DNA of 64,000 nt from Massilia sp. Root133 (GTDB lineage: Bacteria > Pseudomonadota > Gammaproteobacteria > Burkholderiales > Burkholderiaceae_D). A model generated the notes under the pieces. The model searched no databases. It had not been told where the DNA came from and worked only from the letters and a program-made list of their open reading frames with translations. Both the position numbers and the translations under genes were made by a program. Of the stretch, positions 15,535-23,817 are shown in pieces (the stretch's first letter is position 1; each line of letters begins with the position of its first letter). Where the stretch lies: contig NZ_LMEW01000036.1 in assembly GCF_001426525.1 (NCBI RefSeq), positions 195,947 through 259,946 of the forward strand. Direction: 5' to 3'.

Positions 15535-16416
15535 TCACGCGGGAGAATAGGCGAGCCGCACATAGATGGGGGCGAAAGGTTCGGCCTGGGTTATTTCGAT
15601 TAAGGTTTCTTTCGCCAGTTCGAGCATGGCGACGAAATGCACGACGACGACGGGCACGCTCGCCTGGCCGCCGAACAGTTCCGAGAACTCGACGAAGCGG
15701 GCCGACTGCAAGGTGCGCAGGATGGCCGACATGTGCTCGCGCACGGACAATTCCTCGCGGCCGATGCGGTGGTGCTGGGTCAGCTTGGCGCGGCGCAGCA
15801 CGTCCATCCAGGCGCGCTGCAGATCGTGCGGGTCGACCTGCGGCCAGACCGGCCCCAGCGCCTGCTCGATGTGCAGCTGCGGGCGCACGAAGTCGCGGCC
15901 TTCCTGGGGCAGGGCACCCAACTGCTGGGCCGCGATCTTGATCTGCTCGTAGTCCAGCAGGCGCCGCACCAGTTCCGCACGCGGGTCTTCCGCCTCCTCG
16001 ACGAGCGTGTCGACGCGCTTTGGCAACAGCATGCGCGACTTGATCTCGATGAGCATCGCGGCCATCAACAGGTATTCCGCCGCCAGCTCCAGGTTGCTCT
16101 TGCGGATCTGCTCGACGTATTCCAGGTACTGCAACGTGACCTGGGCCATCGGGATGTCGAGGATATTGAAATTCTGCTTGCGGATCAGGTACAGCAGCAG
16201 GTCGAGCGGACCTTCGAACGCATCAAGAAAGATCTCGAGCGCATCGGGCGGGATGTACAGGTCGGTGGGCAGCTGCAGCATCGGCTCGCCGTACAGGCGT
16301 GCGATGGCGCTGTCGACGTGGGCGTCGACACTCGCGGGATCGGAAGGGGAGGCCGTGGTGCCGTCGCCCGTGTCGGGATCGGCGCGCCCCCCGGGCGTCG
16401 CCTGCTCGGGCACCAT
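15535..16416 (-). CDS. scpA: Segregation and condensation protein ScpA
   Basis: Kleisin subunit of the SMC-ScpAB complex. 293 residues. The core DAFEGPLDLLLYLIRKQNFNILDIPMA and AAEYLLMAAMLIEIKSRMLLP is diagnostic. The first 45 or so residues (rich in P, D and T) precede the conserved part, so the true start might be an internal ATG (MLQLPTDLYIPPD). scpB is not adjacent. Confidence 0.92.
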   Translation of the reverse strand: MVPEQATPGGRADPDTGDGTTASPSDPASVDAHVDSAIARLYGEPMLQLPTDLYIPPDALEIFLDAFEGPLDLLLYLIRKQNFNILDIPMAQVTLQYLEYVEQIRKSNLELAAEYLLMAAMLIEIKSRMLLPKRVDTLVEEAEDPRAELVRRLLDYEQIKIAAQQLGALPQEGRDFVRPQLHIEQALGPVWPQVDPHDLQRAWMDVLRRAKLTQHHRIGREELSVREHMSAILRTLQSARFVEFSELFGGQASVPVVVVHFVAMLELAKETLIEITQAEPFAPIYVRLAYSPA

Positions 16417-16461
16417 CGTCGTCGGCCTGGGAATGATCGAGAGGGCGTCAGACCGGGTAGG

Positions 16462-16659
16462 TCAGACCTTCGTCTGGTACGGATACGCCTGCTGGCGGAG
16501 GCGCGACTCGTCGATGCGGCGCTGCTCGTCCAGCGACAGCGGGGCTTTGTCCCACAGCAGCGAGCGGCCGGCCTGCTGGCGCTCTTCCATGCCCGGGGTC
16601 TTTTCCTTCAGTTCCTTGATGAACTTGGTGTGCTCGGATTCGTACTGGATGTGTTTCAT
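16462..16659 (-). CDS. DUF3460 family small protein
   Basis: 65 residues starting MKHIQYESEHTKFIKELKEK, highly charged, no membrane segment. The sequence resembles the DUF3460 family found next to scpA/panC in Burkholderiales. The ATG at 16659 is chosen because an upstream in-frame ATG adds eight unconserved residues. Function unknown. It is 45 bp ahead of scpA in the same direction. Confidence 0.75.
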   Translation of the reverse strand: MKHIQYESEHTKFIKELKEKTPGMEERQQAGRSLLWDKAPLSLDEQRRIDESRLRQQAYPYQTKV

Positions 16660-16749
16660 GGCTTTTCTAGGCAGGTCGTACAAACGGCGGCCTCGCTTAT
16701 CGAGAGCCGCCGCATCATAAAAACAAGGAATGATACTGCGAGTCAGCGC

Positions 16750-18066
16750 TTATTGGTGCAGCGCATTCAGTTGACGGGCGATGATGTCGTGGTTGAGCCA
16801 CAGCACCGGTGCGATCTTCTCGGCGGCGCCGTGGAACATCAGCGGGCCGGTGCCTTCCAGCACGAGGGCCGACAGGTGGTCCGTGATCAGCGCCTTCTTG
16901 TCCGTGTGCAGCGACGTGATCTCGTCGGACGTGCCGATCATCAGGTCGGCCAGTTCCGGCGTGTTGTCCATCGGCCAGGCGTCGAAGTTGCGGAACGAGG
17001 TGCTGGTGGCGGTCTGCAGATACGCTTCCAGCTTGTCGAGGATCGATTGCAGCGAGACGCCTTCGCCCAGCAGTTCCTGGCAGATGTCCCATTGCTCCTG
17101 CGCCCATGCGCCGCCACCTTCCTTCTTGAGGGCGAGCAGCAGCGGGAACAGCGACAGTTCCACGCCGACGAAGATGTCGGACGAGTTCGTGCGGATTTCC
17201 GGGCAGTTGAACACGGTGGCGGTGACGCCCTGGGCCCAGGCGGCCTCGGCGATCGACTCCAGGCGCATCTTGGCATAGCCCTGCGTGTAGTTCGTGTAGG
17301 TCTGCCACACGTACTCGCCGCCGATCAGGATCTCGGTGCCGTGGTAGCCGTACGCCGTGTAGCGCACCTGGCCGCCCTTGGCTTCCACGCGCGCGCGGAT
17401 GGCGGCGGACGCATCGATCAGGTATTTCAGCGTGTTCGCCGACACTTCGTCGAAGTTCATCAGGATCAGCTTGCCCAGGTCGCTGTCGAGCAGGGCGCGC
17501 GACGACATGAAGCGGTCGCCGCGGCCTTTATAGATGCGGTTGGCGATGGCGAGGAAGGCCTTGATCTTCGGGATGCCGCCGGCCATCGTGTGGGCGAAGA
17601 ACACGTTGGCGCCGTCCGGGATCAGCTTGTCGATCTCGGCCATGACGTCTTGCGCGGACTGCGTGAAGCGCTGCACGCCGGCGGTGCGGCAGGCTTCGAT
17701 CTTGGTCCAGTCCAGCTTGTCTTCTTGCCAGCTTTTGAGGGTAATACCGGACAGCATCTCGGTCGGATTCTGCTCGCCCGGGGGCGCGTCCATGTCGAAA
17801 CCGGCCATCAGGGGCACATTCACGATGCGGCCGCCCAGCTTGGCTTCCGCTTCCGCGTGCTCTTCCGGCGTCAGGGCGCGCAGGGTGCCATCGTCGTTGC
17901 GGCGGCCGACGGTGATGCCGAGGATCGTCATGCCGGCGGCGCGCGCCTCGTCGATCAGGCCGTTCACATAGCCGCGGCCGAACAGTTCGCCGAACAGGAC
18001 GAAGACGTCACCTTGGCGGAACAGATTCGCTTGCGGGATGTGCCTCAGGGCTTTGTATTCGGTCAT
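16750..18066 (-). CDS. Enoyl-ACP reductase FabMG-family protein
   Basis: 438-residue cytosolic protein (MTEYKALRHIPQANLFRQGD) with a Rossmann-like opening DVFVLFGELFGRGYVNGLIDEAR and ITVGRR, plus NVFFAHTMAGGIPKIK and YTAYGYHGTEIL. From memory this matches the family named after the metagenomic triclosan-tolerant enoyl-ACP reductase FabMG; the name is recalled, not searched. It would act in the last step of fatty acid elongation. It heads the minus-strand run toward panC and has a tandem palindromic repeat in its upstream region. Confidence 0.65.
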   Translation of the reverse strand: MTEYKALRHIPQANLFRQGDVFVLFGELFGRGYVNGLIDEARAAGMTILGITVGRRNDDGTLRALTPEEHAEAEAKLGGRIVNVPLMAGFDMDAPPGEQNPTEMLSGITLKSWQEDKLDWTKIEACRTAGVQRFTQSAQDVMAEIDKLIPDGANVFFAHTMAGGIPKIKAFLAIANRIYKGRGDRFMSSRALLDSDLGKLILMNFDEVSANTLKYLIDASAAIRARVEAKGGQVRYTAYGYHGTEILIGGEYVWQTYTNYTQGYAKMRLESIAEAAWAQGVTATVFNCPEIRTNSSDIFVGVELSLFPLLLALKKEGGGAWAQEQWDICQELLGEGVSLQSILDKLEAYLQTATSTSFRNFDAWPMDNTPELADLMIGTSDEITSLHTDKKALITDHLSALVLEGTGPLMFHGAAEKIAPVLWLNHDIIARQLNALHQ

Positions 18067-18100
18067 ATTAGTCGCTACTACTCTAAAGTAAGTTTATTTT

Positions 18101-18204
18101 ATGGGGTCAGAGCACGGTTCTTCTGTTAGGGCTCTGACCTCATCTAATTTTTATGGGGTCAGAGCACGGTTCTTCCGTTGGGGCTCTGACCTCATCTAAT
18201 TAAA
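18101..18204 (+). repeat. Tandem pair of GGGGTCAGAGC palindromic repeats
   Basis: Two 52-bp units (18101-18152 and 18153-18204) differ at only a few bases. Each has ATGGGGTCAGAGCACGG and, 14 nt later, GGGCTCTGACCTCATCTAAT, able to fold into a hairpin. They lie between the divergent FabMG gene and the lipoprotein gene. Variants at the loop are TTCTGTTA against TTCCGTTG. Confidence 0.9.
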
Positions 18205-18296
18205 CAGCGCATTATACTGCTACCCGCGTGCGGGAATTGATAGTATTCTGGCAAGGTATTTATCTTTCCCTCAACCTATTCCCGTACAGGTGATCC

Positions 18297-18542
18297 ATGA
18301 AAGCTGTCCTGCCTTGCGCTGCCTTGTCATTCATCCTGGCCGGGTGCGCCAGTACGAATGAGCCTGCCGCCGCGGACATGCCCGCGCCGGGCGCCGCATC
18401 CACATCGACGACGGACGCGGCCGCGCCGATCACCGGCAGCCGCATTCCCGCCAAACGCACCGAAAAGATGGTCAGCCAGATCGGCGGCAAGGACTACAAG
18501 GACAACAAGAGCTCGCTGATGGCGCCGCTGCAGAGCAACTAG
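18297..18542 (+). CDS. Small predicted lipoprotein
   Basis: 81 residues with a type II signal peptide MKAVLPCAALSFILAGCAST; lipobox LAGC with lipidated C17. The mature part is rich in A, P, T and S and ends with a charged stretch (SRIPAKRTEKMVSQIGGKDYKDNKSS). No family recognised. Convergent with metG. Confidence 0.7.
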   Translation: MKAVLPCAALSFILAGCASTNEPAAADMPAPGAASTSTTDAAAPITGSRIPAKRTEKMVSQIGGKDYKDNKSSLMAPLQSN

Positions 18543-18561
18543 CGCCACCGGCACGGCCCGC

Positions 18562-20691
18562 TTAGCGGATCCGCATGCCCGGCTGGGCGCCGCTCACCGG
18601 CTCCAGCAGGTACAGGCCCGGATTCGCTTTTTCATCTTTCGCGGACGCGCACAGCACCATGCCTTCCGACACCCCGAACTTCATCTTGCGCGGCGCCAGG
18701 TTGGCCACGAGCACCGTCAGCTTGCCGATCAATTGCTCCGGCTGGTAAGCCGACTTGATACCCGAGAACACATTACGATAGCGGCCTTCGCCCACGTCCA
18801 GCGTGAGGCGCAGCAGCTTGCCAGCGCCTTCGACGTGCTCACAATTGACGATCTTCGCCACGCGCAGGTCGATTTTCGTAAAGTCGTCGATCGAGATTTC
18901 CGGTGCCAGTTCCTCGATGTCGGAGGCTTCCGGGGCCGGGGCGGCGGCGGTCTCGACGGCGTCGGCCGGCGCGGCACCGGCCGGGGCCGGCTTGTCGAAC
19001 AGGTCCTCGACCATCTTCGCATCCACGCGCTGCATCAGGTGGCTGTACGCACCGATCGTGCGGCCCAGCAGCGGGGCGTAGACGCCCTCGCCCTGGGTGT
19101 CTTGCCACGAGTACGCCTCGTCGCCGAGGAATTCACGCACCCGCGCGGCCACGTGCGGCAGCACCGGCGACAGCATGATCGTCAGCTGGCGGAACAGGAT
19201 CAGCGCGGTCGTGCACACATCGTGCAGCTCGGACGTCTTCGACTCGTCCTTGGCCAGGATCCACGGCTTGTTCTCGTCGACGTAGCGGTTGGCGACGTCG
19301 GCCACTTCCATGATCTCGCGCAGCGCCTTGCCGAATTCGCGCGACTCGAAGTTCGCGGCGATGGCGGCCTGGCGTTCACCATTCTCGCCATTGAGGGCGC
19401 GCGCGATCCAGCTCTTCGCATCGTCCGACAAGGTCGATGCCAGCTTGCCGTCGAAGCGCTTGGCGATGAAGCCGGCGCAGCGGCTGGCGATGTTCACGTA
19501 CTTGCCGATCAGGTCGCTGTTCACGCGCGCGACGAAGTCCTCGCCCGTGAAGTCCAGGTCTTCGACCCGGGCGTTCAGCTTGAACGCGAGGTAGTAGCGC
19601 AGCCATTCCGGATTCATGCCCAGCTGCAGGTAGCGCAGCGGCGAGATGCCCGTGCCGCGCGACTTCGACATCTTCTCGTTGTTCACGGTCAGGTGGCCGT
19701 GGACATTGACCTTCAGCTTGTCAATGATCGGGTGGCCCGAGAAATTCAGCATCGCCGGCCAGAACAGCAGGTGGAACGACACGATGTCCTTGCCGATGAA
19801 GTGCACTTGCTCGGCGGACGGATCGTTCAGGAACGCTTCGTAATCGATGCCCTGTTTTTCGAAGTAATTCTTCAGGCTGGCGAGATAGCCGACCGGCGCG
19901 TCCAGCCACACGTAGAAGAATTTACCTGGCGCATCCGGGATCGGGATGCCGAAATAGGGCGCGTCGCGCGAGATGTCCCAGTCGGCCAGCTTTTCGCCGT
20001 TCTCGCCCAGCCATTCGGAGACCTTGTTGACCATTTCCGGCTGCAGGCGGCCCGGCGTGTTCAACCACTCCTTCAGGAATTGGAAGCAGCGCGGGTCGGA
20101 CAGCTTGAAGAAGTATTGTTCGGACGGCTTCAGGATCGGCGTCGAGCCCGTGAACACGGAGTACGGGTTGATCAGCTCGGTCGGCTGGTAGGCGGCGCCG
20201 CAGACTTCGCAGTTGTCGCCGTACTGGTCCTTTGCGTGGCAGACCGGGCACTCGCCCTTGATGTTGCGGTCGGCCAGGAACATGCCCTTGGCCGTGTCGT
20301 AGAAGCGGTCGACGGTCTTCGTAGTGATCAGGCCGTTGTCGCGCAGGCGGCGGTAGATGCCCTGCGACAGGTCGACGTTTTCCGGCGAATCCGTGGAGTA
20401 CCAGTTGTCGAACGCGATGTGGAAGCCGTCCAGGTATTGCGCGCGGCCGGCCGCGATCTTCGCGACGAACTCCTGCGGCGTGACGCCTTCCTTTTCCGCG
20501 GCGATCATGATCGGCGTGCCGTGCGTGTCGTCGGCGCCGACGAAGTGCACGACGCGCTGCGCACCGGCGTCGCGCTGCATTCGCTGGAAGCGGACCCAGA
20601 TGTCGGCCTGGATGTATTCCATCATGTGGCCGATGTGAAAGGCAGCGTTGGCGTAGGGCAGGGCGGTGGTGACGAACAGCTTGCGTGTCAT
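18562..20691 (-). CDS. metG: Methionine-tRNA ligase MetG
   Basis: 709-residue class I synthetase. HIGH motif HIGHMMEY near residue 20, zinc knuckle CPVCHAKDQYGDNCEVCG near 145-160, KMSKS near residue 340, and a C-terminal tRNA-binding domain (IDDFTKIDLRVAKIVNCEHVEGAGKLLRL) joined by an Ala/Pro-rich linker. Complete, typical of the long dimeric form. Divergent from apbC with 147 bp between. Confidence 0.98.
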   Translation of the reverse strand: MTRKLFVTTALPYANAAFHIGHMMEYIQADIWVRFQRMQRDAGAQRVVHFVGADDTHGTPIMIAAEKEGVTPQEFVAKIAAGRAQYLDGFHIAFDNWYSTDSPENVDLSQGIYRRLRDNGLITTKTVDRFYDTAKGMFLADRNIKGECPVCHAKDQYGDNCEVCGAAYQPTELINPYSVFTGSTPILKPSEQYFFKLSDPRCFQFLKEWLNTPGRLQPEMVNKVSEWLGENGEKLADWDISRDAPYFGIPIPDAPGKFFYVWLDAPVGYLASLKNYFEKQGIDYEAFLNDPSAEQVHFIGKDIVSFHLLFWPAMLNFSGHPIIDKLKVNVHGHLTVNNEKMSKSRGTGISPLRYLQLGMNPEWLRYYLAFKLNARVEDLDFTGEDFVARVNSDLIGKYVNIASRCAGFIAKRFDGKLASTLSDDAKSWIARALNGENGERQAAIAANFESREFGKALREIMEVADVANRYVDENKPWILAKDESKTSELHDVCTTALILFRQLTIMLSPVLPHVAARVREFLGDEAYSWQDTQGEGVYAPLLGRTIGAYSHLMQRVDAKMVEDLFDKPAPAGAAPADAVETAAAPAPEASDIEELAPEISIDDFTKIDLRVAKIVNCEHVEGAGKLLRLTLDVGEGRYRNVFSGIKSAYQPEQLIGKLTVLVANLAPRKMKFGVSEGMVLCASAKDEKANPGLYLLEPVSGAQPGMRIR

Positions 20692-20838
20692 GGTCGAAGG
20701 GTGAGGTTGTCGAGGAAAAAAAGCATTTTACCAGCGGATGACCCCAAGCGCGCAGGGGGTACTCCGTGCATTTGCCGGCCTGACAACAGGGGATACCGTG
20801 TTTTGCGCTAAACTTGCGCATCACATCCGGAGAACCCA

Positions 20839-21927
20839 ATGAGCATCACTGTAGATGACGTCAAGGCCGCCCTGGCCGCTGTCGTCGATCCCAACACCCA
20901 TAAAGATTTCGTCACCTCCAAGGCAGTCAAGAACATCCAGGTCGACGGCGGCAACGTCGCCCTCGACATCGAGCTCGGCTATCCGGCGAAGAGCCAGGTC
21001 GCGGGCATCCGCGCGGCCGTCGTCGACGCGCTGCGCAAGCTTCCGGGCGTGGACAACGCCAGCGTCAACGTCACGAGCAAGATCCTGTCGCACGCCGTGC
21101 AGCGCGGCCTGAAGGTGATGCCGAACGTGAAGAACATCATCGCCGTCGCGTCCGGCAAGGGCGGCGTCGGCAAGTCGACGACGGCCGTCAACCTCGCGCT
21201 GGCGCTGGCCGCCGAGGGCGCCGCGGTCGGCCTGCTGGACGCCGACATCTACGGCCCGTCGCAGCCGATGATGCTGGGCGTGAACGGCCGCCCGCAGAGC
21301 CTCGACGGCAAGACGATGGAGCCGCTGGAGAATCACGGCGTGCAGGTGTCGTCGATCGGCTTCCTGATCGATCCGGACGAGCCGATGGTGTGGCGCGGCC
21401 CGATGGTCACGCAAGCCCTGCAGCAGCTGCTGGAACAGACCAACTGGAAGAACCTCGACTACCTCGTCGTCGACATGCCGCCGGGTACGGGCGACATCCA
21501 GCTCACGCTGTCGCAAAAGGTTCCGGTGACGGGCGCCGTGATCGTCACGACCCCGCAGGACATCGCGCTGCTGGACGCGCGCAAGGGCCTCAAGATGTTC
21601 GAGAAGGTCGGCATCCCGATCGTCGGCGTCGTGGAAAACATGAGCACCCACATCTGCTCGAATTGCGGCCACGTCGAGGCGATCTTCGGTGAAGGCGGCG
21701 GCCAGAAGATGTGCGAAGACTTCCATGTGGACTTCCTCGGCAAGCTGCCGCTGCAGCTGTCGATCCGCGAGCAGACGGATTCCGGTACGCCGACCGTCGT
21801 GGCGGAACCGGATGGTGCCGTCGCCGCGATCTATAAAGAGATCGCGCGCAAGGTGGCCGTGAAGGTGGCGGAGCAGTCGAAGGATATGTCGGCGAAGTTT
21901 CCGACGATCGTCGTCAAGAACGACTGA
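20839..21927 (+). CDS. apbC: Iron-sulfur carrier protein ApbC/Mrp
   Basis: P-loop ATPase that carries 4Fe-4S clusters to target proteins. 362 residues: N-terminal DUF59-like domain (VKAALAAVVDPNTHKDFVTSKAVK), deviant Walker A GKGGVGKSTT near 107, and the bridging CxxC at about C273/C276 (CSNCGH). The neighbouring metG is its usual partner in betaproteobacteria. Confidence 0.96.
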   Translation: MSITVDDVKAALAAVVDPNTHKDFVTSKAVKNIQVDGGNVALDIELGYPAKSQVAGIRAAVVDALRKLPGVDNASVNVTSKILSHAVQRGLKVMPNVKNIIAVASGKGGVGKSTTAVNLALALAAEGAAVGLLDADIYGPSQPMMLGVNGRPQSLDGKTMEPLENHGVQVSSIGFLIDPDEPMVWRGPMVTQALQQLLEQTNWKNLDYLVVDMPPGTGDIQLTLSQKVPVTGAVIVTTPQDIALLDARKGLKMFEKVGIPIVGVVENMSTHICSNCGHVEAIFGEGGGQKMCEDFHVDFLGKLPLQLSIREQTDSGTPTVVAEPDGAVAAIYKEIARKVAVKVAEQSKDMSAKFPTIVVKND

Positions 21928-21970
21928 GTCGCCACCGCTATATACGTCGTTCTCGCGCTATAGACACGTT

Positions 21971-22063
21971 ATCCCCGACCTCGCCGGTCGCCTTGGCGGG
22001 GATCCAATTTTGCTTGCGTTTCGACTGCGCGTGCAGAACTTGGGTCCCCGCCTTCGCGGGGAC
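21971..22063 (+). repeat. Two GC hairpins of the GTCCCCGC repeat type
   Basis: ATCCCCG (21971-21977) pairs with CGGGGAT (21997-22003), and GTCCCCGC (22044-22051) with GCGGGGAC (22056-22063) around the tetraloop CTTC, followed by GACGTTTTT. The second hairpin could terminate apbC transcription. Its sequence is a very common intergenic repeat in GC-rich proteobacteria. Confidence 0.6.
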
Positions 22064-22081
22064 GACGTTTTTGGGCAAACC

Positions 22082-23119
22082 ATGAGAATTGAAGCAATCC
22101 GTGCGCATTTGCGTACTTTAGGCGCCCGGCCCCTGCACGAAGACCGCGTGCTGCGCGACTGGATCCGCGTGATGGACCACGACCGCGGCCGCCGCCGTCC
22201 CGACGACTTCCTCCCGAAGCCCGTGCGCGAAGCGCTGCCGCAGCTGGATGCCGAACTGGACGCGCTCGCCCGCGTCATCAGCACGCACCCCGCGGACGAC
22301 GGCTCGGCCCGCCTGCTGGTCGGCCTCGCCGATGGCCAGACGGTGGAATCCGTGCTGCTGCCGCGCGACGGCGTGTGCGTATCGAGCCAGGTCGGGTGCG
22401 CGGTCGGCTGCCAGTTCTGCATGACGGGCCAAAGTGGCCTGATCCGGCAGGTGACGAGCGGCGAGATCGTTGCCCAGGTCGTGCTGGCGCGCCGCCTGCG
22501 GCCTGTCAAGAAGGTCGTGTTCATGGGCATGGGCGAGCCCGCGCACAATCTCGACAATGTGCTGGAAGCCATCGAGCTGCTGGGCGTCGAAGGCAATATC
22601 GCGCACAAGAATCTCGTGTTCTCGACGGTGGGCGATCCGCGCGTGTTCGAGCGCCTGCCGCAAGGCCGCGTGAAACCGGCGCTGGCACTGTCGCTGCACA
22701 CGACGAAGTCGGACCTGCGCGCACGGCTGCTGCCGCGCGCCCCGCGCTTCGCGGCGCGCGAGCTGGTCGACGAGGGCGAGCGCTATGCGCGCCTGACCGG
22801 CTATCCGATCCAGTACCAGTGGACCTTGCTGGACGGCGTCAACGACGGGCCGGACGAACTCGAGGCCCTGGTAGACCTCTTGCGCGGCAAATATGCCGTG
22901 CTGAACATGATCCCCTACAACACGAATCCCGGGCTGCCGTTCCGCCGGCCCGAGTGGGACAAGGCGCGGGCTATCGCCGCCTGGCTGTTCGAGCGGGGCA
23001 TCCTGACCAAGTTGCGCGACTCGGCCGGGCAGGATGTCGACGGCGGCTGCGGCCAGTTGCGGGCGCGCGCCACCGGCGAACAGACCGTCACGTTGCGTCG
23101 GACGGCGGCCGCAGCGTAA
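22082..23119 (+). CDS. RlmN/Cfr-like radical SAM methyltransferase
   Basis: 345 residues. The cluster motif GCAVGCQFC (CxxxCxxC), the preceding VCVSSQ cysteine and the C-terminal methyl-carrier-type cysteine in DVDGGCGQL are all present, as are FMGMGEPAHNLDNVLEA and YNTNPGLPFRRPEW. This is the RlmN/Cfr fold, which methylates C2 or C8 of adenines in RNA. The N-terminal 85 residues are not like the usual RlmN HhH-type region, so I take it as a paralogue of the housekeeping enzyme and give no symbol. Its 3' end overlaps the next gene by 32 bp, convergently. Confidence 0.82.
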   Translation: MRIEAIRAHLRTLGARPLHEDRVLRDWIRVMDHDRGRRRPDDFLPKPVREALPQLDAELDALARVISTHPADDGSARLLVGLADGQTVESVLLPRDGVCVSSQVGCAVGCQFCMTGQSGLIRQVTSGEIVAQVVLARRLRPVKKVVFMGMGEPAHNLDNVLEAIELLGVEGNIAHKNLVFSTVGDPRVFERLPQGRVKPALALSLHTTKSDLRARLLPRAPRFAARELVDEGERYARLTGYPIQYQWTLLDGVNDGPDELEALVDLLRGKYAVLNMIPYNTNPGLPFRRPEWDKARAIAAWLFERGILTKLRDSAGQDVDGGCGQLRARATGEQTVTLRRTAAAA

Positions 23120-23807
23120 ATGTCGCGACCGGTTCGACCGCCGCGCTCGACATATACCAGTCGTTGATCACGAGCTGCAGGCTGCTTGCCCGCATGGTCC
23201 CGAGCGGCACGTCGCGCATCGCCGCCAGCACTGCGGCCAGTCGCGCCGGATCGGCGGGCGGGGCGACGAAGCGCAGCACCGTCGAATGCGCGGTGACGAG
23301 CCGGTAGCGCTGGTCCAGTGTCCCGTCGAGCCCGCGTGCGCGCAGCGCGTCGCGCAGGCGCGCACGCAGCCGTTCCAGTGTGCCGTCGCGCGGGAATCCC
23401 TTGGCCAGCACGGCGCCGCGCGAGATCGTGATGCCTTCGAAGCCGATCTCGAACGCCGGCAGGTCTCCCAGTGCCGCGCGCGCGGCCGCCGCATAATCCG
23501 CGCGCCGGGCCAGGTGCGATGCGTAGTCTTCCGTGACCGTGAACAGCGACAGCACCGTCATGTGCAGGTCGGAAAGGGGTTGCCGGTACTGGCGCGGGTC
23601 GGCGGCGAGCAAGGCGTCCTGCACGGCTTCGAAGCGGGCCGCCAGCGCCGCGTCGGGACGCGCGACCAGCGTGAGGCCGCGGCGCGGATCGAGGCCGCCG
23701 GCCAGGTGCAGGTCGCACTCGACGTCGCCGCGGGAGACGTCCGGCCAGGCGCGGTCCCACATGGCGTCGTAGTGGGCGCGCAGATCGGGTAAAGAAGAAT
23801 CGCTCAT
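23088..23807 (-). CDS. 2H phosphoesterase / 2'-5' RNA ligase-like protein
   Basis: 239 residues with two HxT motifs: LHMTVLSLF near residue 80 and AHSTVLRFV near residue 175, the catalytic signature of the 2H phosphoesterase superfamily, which acts on cyclic phosphodiester or 2'-5' links in RNA. Substrate unknown. It overlaps the 3' end of the RlmN-like gene on the other strand. Confidence 0.7.
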   Translation of the reverse strand: MSDSSLPDLRAHYDAMWDRAWPDVSRGDVECDLHLAGGLDPRRGLTLVARPDAALAARFEAVQDALLAADPRQYRQPLSDLHMTVLSLFTVTEDYASHLARRADYAAAARAALGDLPAFEIGFEGITISRGAVLAKGFPRDGTLERLRARLRDALRARGLDGTLDQRYRLVTAHSTVLRFVAPPADPARLAAVLAAMRDVPLGTMRASSLQLVINDWYMSSAAVEPVATFTLRPPSDAT

Positions 23808-23817
23808 CCGGGCGATT

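Noticed and set aside
15637..18129. Long plus-strand open frame antisense to scpA, DUF3460 and the FabMG gene
   Set aside because: It crosses three recognisable genes on the other strand and has no family motif.
22044..22063. GTCCCCGC-CTTC-GCGGGGAC hairpin as a novel element
   Set aside because: It is a very common intergenic repeat in GC-rich proteobacteria and works as a simple terminator-type stem; not special here.
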